DNA of 64,000 nucleotides from Melitaea cinxia (taxonomy: Eukaryota > Arthropoda > Insecta > Lepidoptera > Nymphalidae), in contig NC_059395.1 in the NCBI RefSeq assembly GCF_905220565.1, positions 18,207,289-18,271,288 on the forward strand, given 5' to 3'. Position 1 is the first letter of the stretch. Each line of letters opens with the position of its first letter. Positions 14,601-26,600 of the stretch are shown piece after piece. A program made the position numbers and the translations under genes. Below the pieces are notes generated by a model. That model was given only the letters and a program-made list of their open reading frames with translations, was not told where the DNA came from and ran no database searches.

Positions 14601-17600
14601 GCAAAAATACCTCTTCACTAATTAAAGGAGTAGTATTTATGTCTGTCACATTGTTACTTTGCGGTTTGGAGGATATATATGTACCTAATCCTTAGAATTT
14701 CTTCAAAAGCGTGTAGCTTTTCTCACGATATTTTCCTTAACCGTGACGAAATTACAACAAAAAATACCTTTTACAATTTATATTTAAAATTATTCAAATT
14801 ATTCTTAAAATTCCATAAAATATTACTATTCTTTTAACAATGTATTCATTACAGATGAAACATTTTCAAAGATAATAATTGCGAAGGTAAATTATTGCGT
14901 GAGGTAATAAAATTAATATACACGACAATTATATTTTTTGCCCAGTTTCCATCCTTAGCCGCGCGTCGGTTCCCATGACGATGCGAGCACAGTATACGCG
15001 GAAGTAGCTGCGTTCATTTAACGCTTAATATAAACTTTATTAAAATGCAATAAGGACTCATTGCGCATCGCTAAATACTTATAACATAGATAAAAGATAG
15101 GCTATTAATATATAATGTAGGTTCTAATTTTTACTTTATAGTACCTATTCATTAATTTTTTAAACGCTGTTCTGGTTCATAGTATGACGTTCGTGTATAA
15201 TCGATTTATTAATTTAAGCATCGAAATAATCAAGTTAAAAGTGTTCAAATAATTATTTTGTATACTTATTTTAAAAATTATTCTCTTTGTTTGTACTTGT
15301 CTATAGATAATACATATCCTTAACCCGAACACATTGTCAAGTACACAAAACATGTCAGCGATGCAATGATGCGGATGGAACCACTCGGTGGAACCGTCCC
15401 CTGTGTTGTAACCCGACTTAATCTAAAAGTCGCTCATAACTCACTTCATAGAATATGATAGTTTACTTTTTAATTTAGACGCTTAAGATGGGACTCCGAG
15501 TGGCGTATAACCACGTCAAATTGAGAAGTTTGTTTATAGTAACAAGGTTCTAGAGATGCAGTGGATCCTATAGACGGTTGTGTAATATCACTTATCTCAC
15601 GCATGAGTGATTCCAGACTTGCCTGGCAAGTGGACTAATAAGGGCAAACGCAGCACTTGGTATGACATTATAATTTTTTATAGAATAAAACATGTCTCGT
15701 CGGCCTTTGCACTCGTTTTTTATGAAGATGCGACCGTTAGTTGTTTATTACCCGCGAGCCGTGGAAACATTTTTAATACGTAATTAAAAAGTTTTTATAA
15801 CCTTTATGACATTTTTATAATTATACAGGGCTTCGTGTTAGATTTCATATCAAAAGCAGTCGGACAATTTATCATATCAGTCGTACACTTTTTTATTATT
15901 TAGTTAAATAAAAACGTTTTGGCAATTTATCTCATTTATATAAAACACAATACCTTTTTCTATTTCAGACAATAATTACAATAATTATCTATTTAACAAA
16001 ATTACTCAATAAACAAAATTTTATCCATCCAAGATTCAAGATTTAAGCATTTAAAACGAAATTTATGTTATAAACGTAATAATTTTAAAATTATACAATT
16101 TCCAACGACCTCAAACGGTCGGAGCCCTCAGCCGCCATATTTAATTCATCTGTCATCAACACTAAATTCTTCATCATGTTTTCAAATTCTCAAATATGTT
16201 ATGCTAATCAGTTTTTGAATAACTTATTTTGTATAACAGATAATTTTACTTGAAATCATTTTTATTAATACATTATTACGTACTATCGACTCCATTAAAA
16301 TGTGAACATTAACTTGAAAACATTATAAAATTACAACACTAAGTGTCCAATAAATAATGCATTAATTCATATGAAACCTTTTTAATATACAAAACTTTTT
16401 CTTATTCATGACCTTTTTGGTATTATAATTCCCGAAAAGCAGCTGGCCAATAATATGTTTATATCTGAAGCTTGCATTATGTATTCAAATATGCGCATAA
16501 AACCGGCATTAGCTTGTGCCCGCGCCGGACATTCTTATTGTGGCTTGTGATCCGAAATCGTGACAATGGCTTGTGGTGCAAACAAAATCGAGAGCGTTCA
16601 TAAACTAAAATGAGGTACTCATGTAGATCTTTTAATTTTTATCATTAAAAAGTCACAGCAATAGGAGTGAATTTGTTATTAAAAAAACTCGCAATATTAT
16701 TATCCCATTTAAATTTAATCTATTTGCTTATAATCTAATATTTTTTATATTATTCTATATTTGATTATAAATATTTTTATTAAAATATCGTGAGTATTAT
16801 GGTAAGTTACTTTTTTTTGTTTTCCATTTACGCCATCCGTCACCCCGCGACAAGCGCTCGCGCATTGGGCGTAGCCTCCCCTCCTTAACTACCATTTTGG
16901 TAGATACGATAAAGGCTCAATAGGGCATGTCAGCTATACAAACGCTTGCATAATATTTTATTGCTAGAATTAGAATTCGAATTACTACATAAAGCATAAT
17001 GATCTAGATAATGGGTTCAAAGATTTGCTAAAGTTTTGAAATAATTTGGTTTTATAACGGTAATAATAAGTAGTTTGAAGAAATTATAAACCACTTACTA
17101 AATAGAGTATAGAGGTAGGTTATAAAATACACGTAACTCAAATGGGGTAAAAATTACCCTACTTCTAAAATTTTACTATTGACACACACATACGAAGAAC
17201 GAAAGAGATAGCAATAAGAGTAAACAATTGTACTTACCAAAAATGTAACTTTGATATGTATTAGTACTGCTTAGCAAACGTAATTCTTTAGAAATTAAAA
17301 CTTGAAATGTTAAGCAGAATTTAATTTTATTAATACATAAAAAAAAATAGTGAAACAACTTTTTCGGATTTCATTGCGTTTTATTAAGATTTTTAAATTT
17401 CCGACACATTTACAGCTACCATGGTCACGGGAGGACTAAGAGTGTCTGATAAATCCGAAAAAAAGTTGTCTCATTATAATGATTGAAATTCGCGTAAACA
17501 TTAGAAAACAATACATAAAAAATTTTTGCTATTGCCACGTTAGGCTTTTTAGGAGTTTTACTCATAGGCTTTAAAAGGTAATCGTAACATTTTGTTCGTC

Positions 17601-20600
17601 ATATATTCCTCAAAATACTGTTACGATGACCAAGAATGTGTTTCTCGCGAATGTGTCATACATTTCGATTCGTAGGACGTCCCCCCACATTCACGCCGAC
17701 ATTCTAATTAAGAGAATGTCCCACTAATTAACATAGAACGCTATTCACTCGAAAACTTAACTTTGCTCCGACCATTACTTATCAAGTTTTATGAGATTGT
17801 TTAAAATGAACCATGCTTCTGGTTAATGTTGCGTCCCCTTTAATGGCTCGGTCGTTGATTGTTTACAGTAAATATTGTATTTTATACATTCATTTGTTAT
17901 TTTAAAATTAAAATCTCAGTCAAATGAAAGTATATTACCAACTAAGTAATTTTAATTATTTAACATTATATAGTACAATGTATGTGATTTTCAAATGTTT
18001 TTATGTGTTTCTACATAAATAAGAAATAATGTTTACTAACTTAAACACCATAAAATGTAATGTGGTTTGTAAAAGTTTTGTATATTTAATTAGTTTTGTT
18101 GTTACAAATGAAACATTAATAGCGCGGTATGAATTTTAATGGAATGGCTTAAATTATTAATTAAAGTAGTGAAAACCGACACGCTACAAGAATCAGTTCC
18201 AAAGACTATAATATATAGGCATGGTTTTGTAATTTATGTTGTGAATTGGCACATAGTAGGGAACTTTGCTCTGTTCCGCCGGTTGAACTTAAAAACCGTA
18301 TATTATTTTAATATATGTATTTGATATGTGGTAAAAAAATATTTTCCCAAAGACATTTAATTAAATGGATTTATGCAACAAAACTTGCGATAAATTGTTA
18401 TAATTAAAATTTATCGTTTTCAAAACTTACAACTGCGAAACTAATTTACTAGTCCATACATTTACAACTGTATGGACTAGTAAATTAGTTTCGCAGTAAC
18501 AAATATAATATTATATTAGAAAATCAAATGTGTTATAGATGATATATAAATATAAAGGGTTTTTGTAGTAGTCATCGCAATTCTAAATATAGGATTCAAA
18601 ATATACAAAGAAAAGCTTTCCTTGGCAGTTTTAGGACTGTTGACCTGAAGTGCCATTATAAAACGCACGCGGATAAGCGAAATTGCGTGATGAATAGGTC
18701 ATGAATATTATTTTATTATAATATTGTTTAACCTGTTAAAACCTCTAAATAAAAAAAATCCAAATGTAATATAATAGAAGATAACAAAAAAAATACATTT
18801 AAAAAAAACTTACGCTGCCAAAATTGTGTTTTGTTAAAAATCAGTAAAAGTTTTATTTGATTCTTTGGTTTTCTAACGTTATTTATCATATATAAAGACT
18901 GTATCATACAAACGTCTTTTTATCCTAATTAATCTTCCAGGTTTCACGGGAACACAGTGCGAGGTCGAGATTGACGAGTGCGCCAACAATCCTTGCCTGA
19001 ACGGCGGCGTCTGCCACGACATGATCAACGCGTTTAGATGTACCTGTGTTATCGGGTAAGTTTTCATAACAATTGTTCCATAATTGTTACATTTCTATCA
19101 ATAATTTGATAATCTGGAAAGCAGTATAAACGATAGCGTTGTTTGTCAAATTACACGTGTTCAAATGGTTGATAATAAACTGCTTTGTTTGTCATTTGTC
19201 AAACAGTGTCAATTTAAAAGAAAATTTCTTATCATATTTGTTAACAAAATCACTTAAACGATTGCTTTACATAAAAACGAAAACCGAACTTAAAGTATGT
19301 TTGACACATTTCTTTTATCTTCGGTTTGATCGTATTTGATAAGTCATAACTGTTTGACAAACAAGTTAGACAAATATATGTTATCTTTAAAAGCGTGCAT
19401 TAAAATTTTTATGTTAAGTTACCGATTAAGGTTTATATTCATTTTTATTTGAGTTACATTAATTGTACTGCTATTGATGCTAATTTGCAAAAATATCTTT
19501 TTATTTCATAATACTTCTTACATTAAAAATAAATTATTATCTAGTTTACACTAATGAATTCGATCCTTAGAAAATTTTCAGTGTTTATGTAAAACTTCCA
19601 CTTAAACTTTTGGGGTCGATATTAATTTTGCAACTGAACGATTAACAATTAAGTCTTTTAATTTCAGCAATAAATATAACCAATAAAACAATAACACATA
19701 GAAAATATGATTTCATTAGTGTCGTCTTAGTATTTATATAAAATTTATAATTATTTGATTAAATCACATTCGCAAATATTCCGTTATAGTTTCACTGGAG
19801 CTCGCTGTCAGGTCAACATCGACGACTGCGCATCAAGTCCTTGTCGAAACGGTGGCACGTGTCATGACTCCATCGCTGGCTATACTTGTGAATGTCCTCC
19901 TGGGTACAATGGTGAGTTTGTTCAAATATTTGAACCAATGTTGGTGAACAAGATAACAACTAAGTGCTTTAAGCTTAGTATTTTTTCAGTTCTACATATC
20001 AATAGTGTAGTTTGTTTTGTGTTCTATAGAATCATGTAGTATCAATTAATTGGGTACTTCTTCAACTATATAATTGTACGTAAATATCGCTGCGCAACCA
20101 GCACAATCCATGGCTGTGACCGTTGCGCCAACGCGGCGGTTGCGGGTTCGATCCCCGCACATGATAAACATTTATATTGGCCATACAGGTGTTTGCCGTG
20201 GTCTGGGTGTTTGTGCAGCCCTTGTGGGTCTCCCCACCGTGTCTCGGAGAGCACGTTAAGCCGTCGGTCCCGGTTGTTATCATGTACACCTAATAGCGAT
20301 CGTTACTCATAGTAGGGAATATATCCGCCAACCCGCATTGGAGCAGAGTGGTGGATTAAGCTCTGATCCTTCTCCTACATTGGAAAAGAGGCCTATGCCC
20401 GGTAGTGGGATATTACAGACTGAAGCGTAAATATCGCTATTGAGTTTTGAACGTTACTGTACGTCTGCTTCTAGTGTTATTATATTTGCAAAGTTTCTTT
20501 TCTTCATCTTCTTCTTCTCAGTCGTTCACTCTTGACAGAGTGGTCGTGGTTGACGACGATTCATTAGCTAAAGCAGCCTCCGCTATACGTCTCCACTTGA

Positions 20601-23600
20601 TGCGGTTTTTAGCGTCTCGAGAACTCTGGACTATGGAGGTCTGTGTCGCAGCTTTGATGAGGTCTGTCCAACGCGTAGGTGATCGACCGCGTGACCGCTT
20701 GCCCTCTACCTGCCCTTAAACAACGAGTCGCTCTATGATAATGCAAAGTTACTGCCAAAGTTTTTCCAACAGCACTAATGAGATTCTTATTGTTTGCAGG
20801 AATGTCCTGCGAGACCAACATCAACGACTGTCTATCCGCACCGTGTCACAGAGGCGAATGTATCGACGGCGATAACAGTTTCACTTGCAACTGTCACCCG
20901 GGATACACTGGCCGTGTATGTCAGACTCAGATCAACGAGTGCGAGTCCAATCCCTGCCAGTTTGGAGGTTGGTGATGTTTGGAAAGTATTTTGTTGGAGC
21001 GAAGTTGGATCAATTTTCAAGTTTTATTGATTTTAATAGCACATTGTTACAAGTACAATTAATTGATTTTAAGATACATTTTGTTATGATGGATTATTTA
21101 TACTTTTTTAACTTCTTATAGGACGTCTATAGCAAATTCTTCAAATAAAACTGTGTTTTTCACCAGGTCATTGCGAGGATTTGATCGATGGATACCAATG
21201 CCGCTGCAAGCCAGGGACATCGGGTCGCAACTGTGAAATCAATGTCAATGAATGCTACTCCAATCCTTGCAGGAATGGCGCCACTTGCATCGACGGTATT
21301 AACAGGTATGTAGACAGATATCACTACATCCTTAGCTTTGGGACGTAAGAACACTAATATGGGTTAGAAGGATTAAATATTTTGATAATTTTGGTTGCTC
21401 TATATATTATCACTAATTTTTTTATTATCTATTCTTTTAACACCATCTTTTCTCTTTCACACGCAGCAACAATTATTTTGAGTAAGTGCTTTTGTATTAT
21501 AGCATGACTAAATAGTGTTGCTTCTTATTATATCTACAAATATATCTACATATCTAATTATAGCTTTGTTAACTACGAAATTGTTGTATTGGATGCGTGC
21601 ATGCACAAAGTTTTGTGTTCTCCTTTCCTGAAATTTCAACAAATTATTTGTCATCACCACAAACGTAGATTTTTATATTAACAACGCAGTTTCAACTTTA
21701 ATTTTTACGTTTGAAGATTTACATTGTCCCGATTAGAACATACCAAAATTACTCAACGTTAACTCTACTAACCTTTAAATTTTGAAAGTCTTAAAAAGCA
21801 TGATTGGAACTCTTTCTCATATTGCATATACGCATGTCCAAATTTAGACCAAAGGCACAATCTAATGTAAATGTGGTTTAGGTACACCTGCGAGTGCATC
21901 CCCGGCTTCACCGGCCAACATTGCGAGACCAACATCAACGAATGCTTGTCCAACCCCTGCGCCAACGGTGGAAAATGTATTGATCGTATCAACGGTTTCC
22001 GGTGTGAATGTCCAAGAGGATACTACGACGCTAGGTATGTGCACAATTTGTGGTATAACCCTTTTTTGAATTCATTTATTATGATAAGACAAAATTTAAG
22101 ACATTTTATTGTACTATACATCCCAGCCCTTAGATATCAATGAACAACTAAGAATTGGTGTACCAAGATTACCAACATCTAAATATTTGTGCAACTTATG
22201 GAACGATGAGGTTCATTAATGTATTTGAATTTTTAGTTATTGTAAAAAAGGATGTAATAATTTTATGTCATAAAAATTATTCAAAAATTAATGTTAATTA
22301 ATGTTTTAGGTGTCTATCGAATGTTAACGAATGCGAATCGAATCCCTGCATACACGGTGGAACTTGCGAAGACGGCGTCAACCAGTTCATTTGCCATTGT
22401 TTACCTGGTTATGGAGGTACGTGTTGAAAATAACCTAAAAACTAATTAATAAAATAGTGGAATGATGATAATATTTTGTTATATCGATGCAGGTCAACGC
22501 TGTGAACGTGAAATCGACGAGTGTAGTTCCAATCCCTGTCAGCACGGCGGTACTTGCCACGATCGGTTGAACGCTTACAAGTGTGACTGCGTACTAGGGT
22601 TTACTGGTTAGTACAATTTTATTAAAAAAAGCCTTTTAAACAGCTTCACTTATCTAGTGGTATACTTGATTTCTGATTTTGAAACTTATCATAGGTAATA
22701 AACAAAATTCTTATATTAGCCCTCAAAGATAACGTCATTCACAAATATGAATAGATTTCATCAAGAATTAAGTATATTTGAGGATTGAACCAAGTCAAAT
22801 CTTTACTTATTTCATTTATTATGTCCCAGATATGCTAGATAATGTAGTTATGCCTGCACCCTCCACCACCATCCTATGCTTAGATACAATACTCATATCT
22901 TGCGGTCCCCGGTGTGAATTGTGAGACCAACATCACCTTATTTATTTATTATGTACCCGTAAGTTTACATAATACGATTATGCCTTTACCCACCACTCCC
23001 TCCCCATATTTAGACACGATAATTATATTTTTGCCCCCTTCCCCCCAGGAGTAAACTGCGAGACAAATATCGACGACTGTGCCGGCAACCCGTGCCTGCA
23101 CGGCGGTTCGTGTATTGACCTTGTGAATGGATACCGCTGCGTGTGCGCGCCACCGCACTCCGGACGCAACTGCGAGAACACGCTCGACCCTTGCCTGCCC
23201 AACCAGTAAGTAGACTGACCACAGACTATGCAAGAAGTGATCATATCTAGGACTGTCTGAATTGTCAATTAGCCTACCCAACCAGTCAGCCCAATCTTTA
23301 CCGACTGACCAGAGGCAATCAATCAAAATGTCTAAATCTGTCTAAATTGTTAACCAGTTTCTCCAACCGATAAGACTGTCCAATTGTACTAACTGACCAG
23401 AATCTATGGTCTTAATTTCAACCTTCCAGTCGGTGGACTGGTACCGTTAAAGAAGTATCTGAACTAGAAGGTGACGTTAATCTGCTAACTACGAGTATCT
23501 TACTGATGGTTGACTCGAACTTGCTAAATTTGTAGTGTGCAAACAATCTTGTCAATAGAGTAATTTGTAGGACGATAACACACTACAGGCGTATTTAATG

Positions 23601-26600
23601 ATATATTATTACTTTTCAGATGTCGCCACGGAGGTCGTTGTATAGCCGAAGCGTCATACGCTGAATTCACGTGCCAGTGTCCCGTGGGATGGACGGGCGC
23701 GTTGTGTGAGAGGGACGTAGACGAGTGCGCGGTCACCGCTCCTTGTCACAATGAGGCCACCTGTATCAACACCGAGGGTTCTTACGCCTGTCTGTGCGCG
23801 AGAGGATACGAAGGAAAGGACTGTGCCATCAACACAGATGACTGTGCTTCATGTAAGTATCAAATTGGTTCTATAATGATAAAAGGTAAAGGTAACAACA
23901 TTGATTCTACGTCAATCCGAACGCTTACAATATAAGATAGGGGTTAAAAGATAAAAATGGACATTTCTAGCTGATAAGCACGATGGTTGCTTTCTGTGAA
24001 TTTGAAAAAGTTTTTGATTTCCACTTTATAAGTAACTTTACATTTACGTATATTTAATTTCATTAAATTACTAGCTGACCCCGCAAACGTTTCTTTGCCA
24101 TATATGTTATTAACCCGCTTACCCCCCCCCCCCCCCCTTATAACTTAGGGGTATGAAAAATACATTTTGGCCGATTCTCAGACCTACCCGATATGCCCAC
24201 AAAATTTTATTAAAATCGGTCGAGCCGTTTCGGAGGAGTTCAATGTTTAACACCATGACACGAGAATTTTATATATTAGATGTACACTATCTATGTCATT
24301 GGCAACATCAATCATCTTTGAAATTGACAAAAAATGTACATACTTTAATACTAATAAATATTTTTCTTCCAGTCCCTTGCCAAAACGGCGCGACGTGTCT
24401 GGACAGTATCGGCGACTACAACTGCGTGTGCGCCAGCGGCTTCGCGGGCAAGCACTGCGAGGTCGACATCGACGAGTGCCAGTCGCGTCCTTGTATGAAC
24501 GGCGCTACTTGTAATCAGGTTAGCTTTATCAAATAAGCATAGATTTAATATAATATATGTTAGACCTTTCATTAGCCAAATGTTTAGTTCAATTTGATAT
24601 GTGTTGTTATTTGTGCTGTTGGTTTTCCGAATATTAAATAAATAAATTACCATTGACATATATACATAATTATCTACCCATTCTTTGAAGAAATGCGTAA
24701 ATTAATCGTAACTCTTTTTGACATGAAATCAGTCTATATCATCTCATGTGCATGATTTCTACTTTGTGTAGTCATGTATTGATTGTAAACGGAATTCAAT
24801 GACTAACAAGGTACTTTAATAAAATAAAAATATTATTTAATTTCTATTATTTTTTTATTAAGTCAAAAAGTGAAAAATTTCTCAATACTAATAGGTCCTC
24901 TTTAAACTTTAATACCATCTAAAAGTTAGGTAACTATTTATATTTTTTTTTCTTCTATTTCAGTATGTGGCGTCCTATACGTGTACTTGCCCGCTCGGCT
25001 TCTCCGGAATCAACTGTCAGACAAACGACGAAGACTGCACTGAATCAAGTTGTATGAACGGAGGCACTTGTATCGACGGAATTAATTCTTACAACTGCTC
25101 ATGTCCGCCTGGGTGAGTTACATTTATTTCTATAAAACTTATTAACGAAAATTCAAATTTTAATTGTATAGTATACAAGCTGAACCAGCAAACGTTGTTC
25201 TGTCTTATCATTATAGTCTGGATAAGAATACGTTATTCACCAAGTAGTATAAAATATTATTTTAGATATTATTATTATACTAACCTATATATGGTCGTTT
25301 TGTTTCGGAGGAATGCGACGACAAACATCGTGACATGAGATTTTAAAATATTATATTTTTCTATTGATGTGTATGGACACAAATTTTAGACAGTGCTAAA
25401 AATATTTATAATAATAGTAATAAAAAATGGCTTTTTCGTATAAATTGGGTAAAAAGGCCAAATCTATATTTTCTATTTGTCCTCAGGTACACTGGATCAA
25501 ATTGTCAGTTCCGTATAAACATGTGCGATAGTTCTCCCTGCGACAACGGAGCGACTTGCCATGACCACGTGACTTACTACACTTGTCACTGTCCATACGG
25601 CTATACTGGCAAGCACTGTGAAGCCCTCGTGGAATGGTGAGACACTAAAAATATTATCGAAAATTGAAATTTTGTATCTCAGTGTAAAAAGTATTGATAT
25701 AATTTTTATTGAAAAAGTATCGCTATTATAGGTCAAATAAATCCATCTTTCTTTGACTTCGAAATTACTCTTAAGGTTTAAAAATAAAAAAATAAATGTC
25801 TTTAACCTCACTTCGAAAAATAATAGGTGTGTGACTTTAATAATAATACAATATTTGGATTTAAATTAGAAGACCATATTTTCATATATTTTCTAGATAA
25901 CAAAGAAATACACAACGACCGCTCTGGTGTAGTGGTCCGAGTGGTCGCTTAAAACGCCGACGGTTTGCGGGTTCGATTCCCGCTCGGGATGGATGTAATA
26001 GTATCTTTATTCTATATATATATTTATTTTCGGTTTTGATGTCTGTCCTTGTGGATCTCCCCACCGTGCCTCGGAGAGCACTTTAAGCTGTTGGTCCCTG
26101 TTATTATCATAAATACTTAATAGCGATCGAGTAGCTTATCGCGCAGCGTGGTGGATTAAGCTCCAATCCTTCTCCTACCTAAAGATACTTATGCCCAACA
26201 GTGGGATGTTTTAGGCTGAATGTGACAGAAATACAGCAATTCAACATTACCCGGTACAGGTGCGAGAACAACCCGTGCGAGAACGGCGCGACGTGCTCGC
26301 AGAAGGGCCCGCAGTACACGTGCACGTGCGCGCCCGGCTGGTCCGGCAAGCTGTGCGACGTCGAGATGGTCTCCTGCAAGGACGCGAGCATCCGAAAAGG
26401 TTCGTACACACTGGAAAGACTTACTTAAATACTTTATTATTTAAAATGTTGTACCGTATCCAACTAAATAAAAGAAGTTTGAACTGATTTTCGAAGATTC
26501 TAATTATTTTACATTTTGTATTTCAATTGGCGACTAAGGGATAACACAGTTCCACTACCACCTTAGAATTAAAAAAGCCGACCGGTGGCGGGATAACCAT

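Larger units (their letters stand above)
12840..18940 (+). other. Notch intron
   Basis: 6.1 kb between EGF12 and EGF13 exons. It contains a family A repeat (13678-14018), a hairpin element with target duplications (17332-17522) and a perfect inverted repeat (18432-18497). The rest is AT-rich with nothing I recognise. Confidence 0.6.

Noticed and set aside
20115..20165. Possible tRNA gene with GGTTCGATCCC
   Set aside because: The B box belongs to a SINE with body and tail shared by five other copies, and no full cloverleaf can be folded.
22949..23326. 125-codon - strand frame opposite the EGF21 exon
   Set aside because: It is the antisense shadow of a well-supported Notch exon; EGF exons commonly leave open antisense frames.
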